Source: Aquipuribacter sp051216895
GTDB lineage: Bacteria; Actinomycetota; Actinomycetes; Actinomycetales; JBBAYJ01
Direction: 5' to 3'
Length of the DNA stretch: 64,000 bases
NCBI RefSeq assembly: GCF_051216895.1
Contig: NZ_JBPKAO010000013.1
Span: forward strand, 1 to 64,000
Part shown: positions 57,560 through 64,000 of the stretch, piece by piece
Position numbering within the stretch: the first letter of the stretch is position 1
Layout of the letters: every line of letters starts with the position of its first letter
Position numbers and translations under genes: made by a program
Notes under the pieces: model-generated
Told to the model about the DNA's origin: nothing
The model's database searches: none
Seen by the model: the letters and a program-made list of their open reading frames with translations, nothing else

Positions 57560-59419
57560 TCAGAAGGCGCTCTCCGGCAGGTCCATCAGGCCGTTGTCGA
57601 CCGTCTCGGCGATCCTGCGCTCGGCGGTGAGGCGGGGCAGCACCGTCCGGGCGAAGAACCGGGCCGCGGCGACCTTGCCGGTGTAGAAGTCGCGGTCCTT
57701 GGCGCTGACGCCCTCGCGGCCCAGCGCGGCCAGGGCGACCTCGGCCTGGCGCAGCAGCAGCCACCCGACGACCAGGTCGCCCGCGGCCAGCAGCAGCCGC
57801 GAGGAGTTCTGGCCGACCAGGTACACGTTGCACGGGTCGGCCTCGGGGCCGCTGCGGGGGTCGGCCGACGTCAGCGCCGCGACCATGGTCCCGACGATGC
57901 CCTGGACGTCGTCCACGGCGTGGGCCAGCAGGTCGCGCTCCGCGGTCAGCTCGCCCGCACCGTCGTCGGCCTTCACGAACTCCATGACCTGCCCGGACAG
58001 GTAGCCGAGAGCCCGTCCCTTGTCGCGGACGATCTTGCGGAAGAAGAAGTCGAGGCCCTGGATGGCGGTGGTGCCCTCGTACAGGGTGTCGATCTTGGCG
58101 TCGCGGACGTACTGCTCGACCGGGTAGTCGGACAGGAAGCCGGACCCGCCGAAGGTCTGCAGGCTCTCGGTGCCCAGCAGCACCCAGGAGCGTTCGGACC
58201 CGCAGCCCTTGACCAACGGCAGCAGCAGGTCGTTGATGCGCTCCGCCTGCTCGTCGTGCTCGCCGGCCCGCTCGGCCACGTCGACCGTGTCCTGGAACGT
58301 CGCGGTGTAGGTGATGAGCGCCCGCATCCCCTCGGCGTAGGCCTTCTGGGTCATCAGCGAGCGACGGACGTCGGGGTGGTGGGTGATGGTGACGCGGGGG
58401 GCGGCCTTGTCGGCCATCTGCACCAGGTCGGCGCCCTGCACCCGGCTCTTCGCGTACTCCAGGGCGTTCAGGTAGCCGGTGGACAGCGTGGCGATGGCCT
58501 TCGTGCCGACCATCATCCGGGCGTACTCGATGATCTTGAACATCTGGGCGATGCCGTCGTGGACGTCGCCCAGCAGCGTGCCGACGGCGGGGATGCCGTC
58601 GACCTCGCCGAAGCGCACCTCGCAGGTGGTCGAGACCTTGAGGCCCATCTTGTGCTCGACGTTGGTGACGAAGGCGCCGTTGCGCTCGCCGGTCGCCCCG
58701 GTCTCGAGGTCGACGTGCAGCTTGGGGACGACGAACAGCGACAGGCCCTTGGTGCCCGGTCCGGCGCCCTCGGGACGGGCCAGGACCAGGTGCACGACGT
58801 TGTCGGTCATGTCGTGCTCGGCGGAGGTGATGAAGCGCTTGACGCCCGTGATGTGCCAGCTGCCGTCGGGCTGCTGGACCGCCTTCGCGCGGCCGGCCCC
58901 GACGTCGGAGCCGGCGTCGGGCTCGGTGAGGACCATGGTCGCGCCCCACTGCTGCTCGACCATGTGACGGGCCAGGGTCTGCTGGTCGGGGTTGCCCAGG
59001 CGGTACATGGTGTTGGCGAAGGCGAAGCCCGAGGAGTACATGTGCACGGCCGGGTTGGAACCCAGGACGAGCTCGGCGACGGCCCAGCGCAGCGAGGGCG
59101 GGACGACGGTGCCGCCCAGCTCGGCCGGGACGTCCATCCGCCACCACTCGGCGTCGAGGTAGGCCTGGTACGAGCCCTTGAACGACTCCGGCAGCGTGAC
59201 GGTGCTGGTGGCCGGGTCGAAGACCGGGGGGTGGGCGTCGGAGTCCTGCAGGGACGCCGCGAGCTCGTTCTCGGCCAGGCGACCGACCTCGGTGAGGATC
59301 TCGTGGGCCACCTCGCGGTCCACGTCCTCGTACGGCCCGGACCCGAGGACGTCGTCGCGACCGAAGACCTCGAACAGGTTGAACTCGATGTCGCGCAGGT
59401 TCGCCTTGTAGTGGCCCAT
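57560..59419 (-). CDS. FadE5-like acyl-CoA dehydrogenase
   Basis: A 619-aa FAD enzyme for the first step of fatty-acid beta-oxidation, with the extra N- and C-terminal parts of the long FadE5 type. MVLTEPDAGSDVGAGRAKAV and KRFITSAEHDM bind FAD and substrate; the catalytic base is Glu in DTLYEGTTAIQGLDFF (near 446). FadE5 of mycobacteria accepts a broad chain-length range. ATG at 59419 with MGHYKANLRDIEFNLFEVF is the usual N-terminus of this type. Two operator-like palindromes lie 60-100 bp upstream. Confidence 0.95.
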   Translation of the reverse strand: MGHYKANLRDIEFNLFEVFGRDDVLGSGPYEDVDREVAHEILTEVGRLAENELAASLQDSDAHPPVFDPATSTVTLPESFKGSYQAYLDAEWWRMDVPAELGGTVVPPSLRWAVAELVLGSNPAVHMYSSGFAFANTMYRLGNPDQQTLARHMVEQQWGATMVLTEPDAGSDVGAGRAKAVQQPDGSWHITGVKRFITSAEHDMTDNVVHLVLARPEGAGPGTKGLSLFVVPKLHVDLETGATGERNGAFVTNVEHKMGLKVSTTCEVRFGEVDGIPAVGTLLGDVHDGIAQMFKIIEYARMMVGTKAIATLSTGYLNALEYAKSRVQGADLVQMADKAAPRVTITHHPDVRRSLMTQKAYAEGMRALITYTATFQDTVDVAERAGEHDEQAERINDLLLPLVKGCGSERSWVLLGTESLQTFGGSGFLSDYPVEQYVRDAKIDTLYEGTTAIQGLDFFFRKIVRDKGRALGYLSGQVMEFVKADDGAGELTAERDLLAHAVDDVQGIVGTMVAALTSADPRSGPEADPCNVYLVGQNSSRLLLAAGDLVVGWLLLRQAEVALAALGREGVSAKDRDFYTGKVAAARFFARTVLPRLTAERRIAETVDNGLMDLPESAF

Positions 59420-59478
59420 GGTCGTGTCCCTGTCCTCCGTGCTCGCGGGACTGCTTCGTCCCGTACCTGGTCAGCGTG

Positions 59479-59520
59479 GGTTACCCGCTGGTAACCACCA
59501 GGATGCTACTCGCCGGTAAC
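59479..59520 (-). promoter_or_regulatory. Two operator-like palindromes upstream of the acyl-CoA dehydrogenase gene
   Basis: GGTTACCCGCTGGTAACC (59479-59496) is a perfect 18-bp palindrome. CTACTCGCCGGTAA (59506-59519) matches its core with three changes. The centres are 25 bp apart. The form fits a TetR-family regulator of fatty-acid genes, with the site in or near the promoter. The regulator is not encoded here. Confidence 0.75.
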
Positions 59521-59544
59521 TTTGGCAAGGCCCGTCACCCGGCG

Positions 59545-59582
59545 GGTGGTCCCCGACCGGCCGGAGCCGACCGGGGACCACC
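59545..59582 (-). terminator. Terminator after the small basic protein gene
   Basis: GGTGGTCCCC (59545-59554) and its complement (59573-59582) form a perfect 10-bp stem with an 18-nt loop, 25 bp beyond the stop of the 48-aa gene and before the FadE promoter. Confidence 0.6.
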
Positions 59583-59607
59583 GGTGCGAGGGGCCGGACG
59601 GCAGGCC

Positions 59608-59754
59608 TCAGCGGTGGGTCGACGCCTTGTCGACGGCCCCGCTCGCCGCGCTGCCCCGCTGGGCGGGCGGGACGGGCGTCTGGCCCTTGGCCTTGGTGTT
59701 CTTCGCGGCCTTCGGCTTCTTGGCCTCGCGTCCGCCGCGGTTCTTCATGTTCAT
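59608..59754 (-). CDS. Small lysine-rich basic protein (48 aa)
   Basis: A 48-residue protein starting MNMKNRGGREAKKPKAAKN, rich in Lys, Arg and Ala with a polar tail. ATG at 59754 has an excellent ribosome binding site (GAGGAGGG, 5-nt gap), and a terminator follows, so it is a real gene even though it is short. The composition suggests nucleic-acid or ribosome binding, but no family function is known to me. Confidence 0.7.
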   Translation of the reverse strand: MNMKNRGGREAKKPKAAKNTKAKGQTPVPPAQRGSAASGAVDKASTHR

Positions 59755-59913
59755 CGGGACCCTCCTCGTCGTCGAGGCGTCGCCCGCGCGGCCCTGGCGG
59801 TCCAGGGTGCCGGCGGCGCAGCCAAGACGATGGCACGGGGCCGGCCGGAAGGGGTAGCCGTTTTCGGGTCGTCCCGGCGGGACCGGGCCCCCGGGGGTGT
59901 GCTCCACTCGGGC

Positions 59914-60954
59914 ATGAGGATCGGCGTGCTCGCGTCCATCGCCCACCGCACGCCGCCGATCGCCTACGGCCCGTGGGAGCAGGTCGCGTCCACCCTGGCG
60001 GAGGGACTCGTCGCCCGCGGCCACGACGTCACCCTGTTCGCGACCGCCGACTCGGTGACCGCCGCCCGGTTGCACGCGGTCGCGCCGCACGGCTACGAGG
60101 AGGCGGAGGGCCGCCCGCAGGGGGAGGGCTACGACGTCAAGGTGCTGGAGTCGCTGCACATCGCCGCAGCCTTCGAACGGGCCGCTGGGTTCGACGTGAT
60201 CAGCAACCAGTTCGACTTCCTGCCCCTGACCTGGAGCCGTCTGGTGGGCACGCCGGTCGTGACCACGGTCCACGGCTTCGGCTCCGAGGCGATCCTGCCG
60301 GCGTACCGCGCCTACGACGACATCGCGACGTACGTGTCGATCAGCGACGCCGACCGGCACCCGGACCTGTCCTACGCCGCGACGATCCACCACGGCATCG
60401 ACGTCGGTCGGTTCACGTTCGTCGCCGACCCGGGTGGCTACCTGCTGTTCCTGGGGCGGATCCACCCGGACAAGGGGACTGCCGCGGCCGTCGAGGTGGC
60501 CCGCCGGGCCGGGCTGCCGCTGGTGATCGCCGGCATCGTGCAGGACCGGGCCTACTTCGACGAGCGGGTCGCCCCGCACCTGGACGGCGACCGGGTGCGG
60601 TTCGTCGGGCCGGTCGCCCCGCCGGAGCGGGACCGGCTGCTGGGGGGCGCGCGGGCGCTGCTGCACCTGATCGGGTTCGACGAGCCGTTCGGGCTGTCGG
60701 TGGTCGAGGCGCTGGCGACGGGGACACCCGTCGTGGCCTGCGACCGCGGGTCGATGCCCGAGCTGCTGCGTGACGGCGTGACGGGGTTCCTCGTGGACCC
60801 GGCCGACCCGCTGGAGGAGGCCGTGGCCGCGGTCGGGGCGGCCGGGTCGCTGGACCGGGCGCTCTGCCGGGCCGAGGCGGAGCAGCGGTTCTCGGCGGCG
60901 CGGATGGTGGAGGAGTACGAGGCGTTGTTCGCCCGGGTGGTCAGCGACCGGTGA
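59914..60954 (+). CDS. GT4 family glycosyltransferase
   Basis: A 346-aa GT-B fold enzyme. MRIGVLASIAHRTPPIAYGPWEQVASTL is the glycine-containing acceptor-side start, LLFLGRIHPDKGTAAAVEVA opens the donor domain, and HLIGFDEPFGLSVVEALATGTPVVA is the E-x7-E donor-binding motif of GT4. Donor and acceptor are unknown. It is convergent with the GH130 gene; the 3' ends overlap by 14 bp. It may act on the same glycan as the enzymes encoded there. Confidence 0.92.
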   Translation: MRIGVLASIAHRTPPIAYGPWEQVASTLAEGLVARGHDVTLFATADSVTAARLHAVAPHGYEEAEGRPQGEGYDVKVLESLHIAAAFERAAGFDVISNQFDFLPLTWSRLVGTPVVTTVHGFGSEAILPAYRAYDDIATYVSISDADRHPDLSYAATIHHGIDVGRFTFVADPGGYLLFLGRIHPDKGTAAAVEVARRAGLPLVIAGIVQDRAYFDERVAPHLDGDRVRFVGPVAPPERDRLLGGARALLHLIGFDEPFGLSVVEALATGTPVVACDRGSMPELLRDGVTGFLVDPADPLEEAVAAVGAAGSLDRALCRAEAEQRFSAARMVEEYEALFARVVSDR

Positions 60955-62410
60955 GCAGGTCCAGCAGCTGGGGCAGGTCGACGACGGCGAACCGGACCGC
61001 CGCGTCGCTGCAGCCGTAGGGCAGCAGCAGCAGGTCGCCGTGGCGCAGGGCCCCGCAGGAGTAGACGACGTTGGGGACGTACCCCTCCCGCTCGTCCTCG
61101 GCCGGGCGCAGCAGCGGCTCGGCCAGCTCGCCGACGACCTGGCTCGGGTCCTGCAGGTCCAGCAGCAGCGCGCCCAGGACGTACTCCCGCATCGGGCCGA
61201 CGCCGTGGGTGAGCACCAGCCAGCCGGCCTCGGTCTCGATCGGCGAGCCGCAGTTGCCGGTCTGCACCAGGTCCCAGGGCGTGGTGGGTCCGCGCAGCGG
61301 GGTCGGCGGTCCCCACCAGGAGCCGTCGGTGGACGACGTCACACCCGTGGTCTCCCGGTCGGACCGGGTCAGCGCCAGGTGCTGCCCGCCCACGGGTCGG
61401 GGGAACAGCGCCATGCCCTTGTCGACGGCGGCCGGGCCGGTCAGGACCGACACCCGGAACCGGCGCAGGTCGGTGCTCTCGATGAGCTGCGGGGCCACCT
61501 TCCGCCCGTCGAAGGCGGTGTAGGTGGCCTTGTAGGTGACCGTCCCGTCGTCGTCGACGAAGCGGACCAGCCGGGCGTCCTCCATGCCCTGGGTCTCGGT
61601 CGGACCGTGGGGTCGCAGCACCCGTTCGGCCAGCGTGGTCTCCGCCGGGAACGTCACCTCGTAGCCCCGGCGGGCCAGGTGGCGCGCGAGGTCGAGCGTG
61701 GCGTAGTCGCGGGGCCGGTCCAGGGTGGACGTCTCGAGCTGGGCCAGGACCCGGTCGAGCTCCGTGTGGTCGAACTGCTCGGGCAGCCGTGCGGTCAGGA
61801 ACGCCGCGGCCTCGCCGTCGGCCCCGGCGTGCAGCAGGCCGGCGGCGAACCGCGACCGGTCGAGCCGGGTGTGGGTGGGGACGCCGACCTCGGCGTGGGG
61901 CCCGGGGTCGTCCACCTGGACGGACCCGGTCGCGTCCACGGTCCCGGTGCGCCACTCGATGCACGACACGTGGCCCTCGCCGACCGCGCGCAGGCTCATC
62001 ACGAAGCGCAGCACACCGGGGGCGAGACCGTCCTGGTCGGGGTGGGCGGCCAGCGACGGGTTGAACAGGGCCGCGGCCTCGATGGACTGCTCCTGCGTGA
62101 AGTACGCCCCCAGCAGGGTGCGGCGGGCGGCGCTGAGCCGGTCCGCGCCCGGCACCCGGTGCGCGACCTGCGCGAAGCTCCCGGCCAGGACGCCCTCCAG
62201 GTCGCGGTGCCGGTGCGACCAGCGGGCGCGCACGTCGGCGACGAGGGCCTCGACCGTCTCCTCCGGCAGGTCGAGGACCCGTCCGGAGACGGTGCCCGCC
62301 CGTGACTGCTTCGTCGTGGTGACCTCGTTGCCGGGGACGAAGACCCGGGCCACCACGCGCGAGGGGTCCGCGTGGAGCACGACGTCCGTCCGGGCGACCA
62401 GGGGCCTCAT
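60941..62410 (-). CDS. Glycoside hydrolase family 130 protein (mannoside phosphorylase-like)
   Basis: A 489-aa protein with the five-bladed propeller of GH130. ATGGRED-like TQGMEDARLVRFVDDDG holds the catalytic Asp, TYTAFDGRKVAPQLIES and DKGMALFPRPVGGQHL (substrate and phosphate region), and TEAGWLVLTHGVGPMREYVLGALLLD complete it. GH130 enzymes phosphorolyse or hydrolyse beta-mannosides. The N-terminal 170 residues are an extra helical region. ATG at 62410 overlaps the stop of the toroid gene. Confidence 0.88.
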   Translation of the reverse strand: MRPLVARTDVVLHADPSRVVARVFVPGNEVTTTKQSRAGTVSGRVLDLPEETVEALVADVRARWSHRHRDLEGVLAGSFAQVAHRVPGADRLSAARRTLLGAYFTQEQSIEAAALFNPSLAAHPDQDGLAPGVLRFVMSLRAVGEGHVSCIEWRTGTVDATGSVQVDDPGPHAEVGVPTHTRLDRSRFAAGLLHAGADGEAAAFLTARLPEQFDHTELDRVLAQLETSTLDRPRDYATLDLARHLARRGYEVTFPAETTLAERVLRPHGPTETQGMEDARLVRFVDDDGTVTYKATYTAFDGRKVAPQLIESTDLRRFRVSVLTGPAAVDKGMALFPRPVGGQHLALTRSDRETTGVTSSTDGSWWGPPTPLRGPTTPWDLVQTGNCGSPIETEAGWLVLTHGVGPMREYVLGALLLDLQDPSQVVGELAEPLLRPAEDEREGYVPNVVYSCGALRHGDLLLLPYGCSDAAVRFAVVDLPQLLDLLTGR

Positions 62411-63495
62411 GCGGTCACGGCGGCGTCGGCGTGGACCCGGGCCCGTCGTGGCCCCGGCCCGGCGGCCGCCGCCGTCCGGACGCCGTGCTGCAGGACCGAC
62501 AGCAGGGCCAGCGTCGACTCCGCCCCCCGGTTGTCGTTGCGGCCGTGTCGTTCCAGGCCGTCGTAGCCGCCGCCGTGCCCGTCGTGCATCGGGGTGCGGG
62601 AGTCGTTGTCGCCACGGAACCAGGCGACGGCCATCCGGACGCCCGCGGACCAGCGGGGGTCGTCGTCCAGCGCGGCGGCCAGCGCGCAGGCGTCGGCCAG
62701 CGCGGCCACCTCGATGGGCTGCTGGTCGAAGCGGGGCCCCGCCTCGCCGGGTCCGAGGCCGTGGACGGCCACCACCGACAGGTGCCGGTCGACGGTCTGC
62801 ACCTGCAGCAGCCACCCGAGCAGCTCCAGGCCCTGCTCCACCAGCCCGGGCCGCTCCAGCAGCGACCCCGCGGCGAGCAGCACCTCGGGCACCACCGCGT
62901 TGGCGTAGCGCAGCCGGGGTTCCGGCCAGGCCCAGGCGTTGCGGTGCAGCGTCCGCTCGCAGCGGCTGGTGCCGACGAGGGTGGCCGCGTCGGCGAGCAG
63001 CCCCCGGGCCCCGGGGTGGTCCGGGTGGGCGGCCAGCACCCCCGCGGCACCCAGCCCCGCGAACGCCGCCGCCCGGGCGTCCGGGGAGCGGTGGCCGGCG
63101 GCGCGGTCGAAACCGGCCAGGGCCCGCGAGCGGTCGTCGGGGGCGACCCGGGCCCGTTCCGGGGCCCCGACCACCGCGCCGAGGCCCCACAGGGCCCGCC
63201 CCCAGCAGTCCTCCACGGTCGGTTCGTCCCGCCAGCCGAGGTCTGGGCCCCGACGGTTGTGGGACCGGCCGTCGGTGGCCTGCGCCGCCAGCACGAAGTC
63301 CAGGTAGCCCTGACGCAGCCCGGCGACGGCCGGGGACGGGTCCGGCTCGCGGCAGGTGACGACCAGCCCGCGGGCGACGTCGTCGACGCAGTACCCGTGC
63401 TCGGGACGCGGCCGGTCGCCGTCGGCGTGCTCGTGCAGGCCGCCGGCGTCGGTCAGGTGGGCCAGGTGCGTGAAGTCGGGCCGCAGGGTCGTCAT
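62407..63495 (-). CDS. Alpha/alpha-toroid (six-hairpin glycosidase-like) protein
   Basis: A 362-aa helical protein with repeated helix pairs. GYCVDDVARGLVVTCRE near the start and TVEDCWGRALWGLGAVVG, then HGLGPGEAGPRFDQQPIEVAALADA, resemble the toroid-type proteins that accompany GH130 and GT4 genes. Catalytic Asp/Glu pairs (VDD, VED) are placed as in glycosidases or epimerases, but the activity is unknown. Both ends overlap neighbours by four bases (ATGA), so the operon is tightly coupled. Confidence 0.75.
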   Translation of the reverse strand: MTTLRPDFTHLAHLTDAGGLHEHADGDRPRPEHGYCVDDVARGLVVTCREPDPSPAVAGLRQGYLDFVLAAQATDGRSHNRRGPDLGWRDEPTVEDCWGRALWGLGAVVGAPERARVAPDDRSRALAGFDRAAGHRSPDARAAAFAGLGAAGVLAAHPDHPGARGLLADAATLVGTSRCERTLHRNAWAWPEPRLRYANAVVPEVLLAAGSLLERPGLVEQGLELLGWLLQVQTVDRHLSVVAVHGLGPGEAGPRFDQQPIEVAALADACALAAALDDDPRWSAGVRMAVAWFRGDNDSRTPMHDGHGGGYDGLERHGRNDNRGAESTLALLSVLQHGVRTAAAAGPGPRRARVHADAAVTA

Positions 63496-64000
63496 GAGCT
63501 CACCGTCAGGGTCGTGGGGCGGGGGCCGGTGGCGTGGACGGCGCAGGCGATGTCGCGGTAGCGCTGCGCCACGGCGGGCCAGACGAGCTCGGGGGCCCGC
63601 TGCTCGGCCCGCTCGGCCAGCGTGCGGGCCAGGTCCGGGTCGGACAGCACCCGTCGCAGCGCGAAGGCGATGGCCGCGGGGTCCTCGCGGGGGACGAGCA
63701 GCCCCGTCCCGTCGCCCAGCAGCTCCACCGCGTGGGGGAAGCCGGTGGAGACCACGGGGCGGCCCGCGGCCACGGCCTCGATGAGGACCCCGGAGGTGAC
63801 CTGCTCCAGCGAGTCGTAGGGCAGCAGGACCACGTCGGCGGCCGCGACCCGGCGGGCCAGGTCGGGTCCGTCGAGGTAGCTGGCGTCGAAGTCGACGAGG
63901 TCGCTCACCCCGCGCTCGGCGGCGCGTCGCACCAGGCCGTCGCGGTAGCCGTCGCCGACGGTCGCCAGCACCTTGGGGTGGGTGCGACCCAGCACGACGT
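63492..64000 (-). CDS. GT4 family glycosyltransferase, C-terminal part (runs off the window)
   Basis: The 167 C-terminal residues of a GT-B glycosyltransferase; the start lies beyond position 64000. VLLPYDSLEQVTSGVLIEAVAAGRPVVST is the donor-binding E-x7-E region (E in SLE and in IEA), and the preceding VLATVGDGYRDGLVRRAA is part of the donor domain. Its stop overlaps the start of the toroid gene. It is the most upstream visible gene of the GH130 operon. Confidence 0.88.
   Translation of the reverse strand, partial: VVLGRTHPKVLATVGDGYRDGLVRRAAERGVSDLVDFDASYLDGPDLARRVAAADVVLLPYDSLEQVTSGVLIEAVAAGRPVVSTGFPHAVELLGDGTGLLVPREDPAAIAFALRRVLSDPDLARTLAERAEQRAPELVWPAVAQRYRDIACAVHATGPRPTTLTVSS

Noticed and set aside
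1..64000. tRNA, rRNA, insertion sequences, attachment sites and CRISPR arrays
   Set aside because: I looked for tRNA-like cloverleafs and the T-loop GGTTCGA pattern, transposase motifs, and regular repeats with spacers and found none that I could support. A covariance-model scan was not possible.

Overview
The window is about 64 kb of chromosomal DNA from a high-G+C actinobacterium. By eye it is roughly three quarters G+C. Third codon positions are almost all G or C, GTG starts are as common as ATG, and many genes begin only 6-8 nt after a TANNNT-like -10 box, which suggests leaderless transcripts. The families fit this group: a CopD-CtaG fusion, DUF6458, an HrpA helicase with a long C-terminus, a FadE5-like acyl-CoA dehydrogenase, and a LacI-regulated sugar ABC operon. 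The sequence alone does not fix a genus. I saw no rRNA, tRNA, CRISPR array, insertion sequence or prophage. Genes are packed with short gaps, many start/stop overlaps (ATGA, GTGA), and G+C-rich hairpins between most convergent pairs.

Layout. 0.1-4 kb: a secreted ThuA-like protein, an anchored hypothetical, a P-loop GTPase and a 2'-5' RNA ligase-like protein. 4-13.6 kb: HrpA helicase (minus strand), then a plus-strand run of DMT transporter, FMN-dependent alpha-hydroxy-acid oxidase, lycopene cyclase and cardiolipin synthase. 13.6-16.5 kb: a minus-strand operon of low-molecular-weight tyrosine phosphatase, fructosamine kinase and purB, consistent with protein deglycation. 16.7-19.5 kb: a small WXG-like protein, a helical protein and a GHSQGG hydrolase, then hisC. 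19.6-24.6 kb: a proline-rich envelope protein behind a FliA/WhiG-type promoter, then the E1alpha-E1beta-E2 genes of a 2-oxoacid dehydrogenase. 24.7-29.1 kb: a secreted LVIVD-repeat gene broken by a 32-bp tandem duplication, then a DHA2 exporter with its MarR regulator. 29.1-36.6 kb: CopC, CopD-CtaG, metallophosphoesterase, S9 peptidase and a Gfo/Idh/MocA oxidoreductase.

36.6-40.1 kb: three DUF805 membrane proteins plus a truncated fourth copy made by a 169-bp tandem duplication, then YceI and a TauE-type permease. 40.1-46.9 kb: a LacI-controlled operon (regulator, binding lipoprotein, two permeases) divergent from a glycogen-debranching-type enzyme, with twin palindromic operators between them. 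46.9-51.1 kb: a MerR-HEAT regulator and a separate HEAT protein behind a 19-bp-spacer promoter, then a hypothetical and a Tat-exported PHP phosphoesterase with an (HX)8 N-terminus. 51.2-59.4 kb: YccF, DUF952, thioredoxin-NHL protein, DUF6458, nitroreductase, SGNH hydrolase, a PA2169-type protein and a FadE5-like acyl-CoA dehydrogenase with two operator-like palindromes. 59.6-64 kb: a 48-aa basic protein, a GT4 glycosyltransferase, and a convergent operon of GT4, an alpha/alpha-toroid protein and a GH130 enzyme that runs off the window.

The most distinctive feature is the repeated finding of short tandem duplications inside genes (39 bp x2, 15 bp x3, 32 bp x2, 36 bp x3, 169 bp x2). Most keep the frame, one destroys it. 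The best candidates for under-described systems are the WXG-like/helical/hydrolase trio and the MerR-HEAT plus HEAT module with its own MerR-type promoter.
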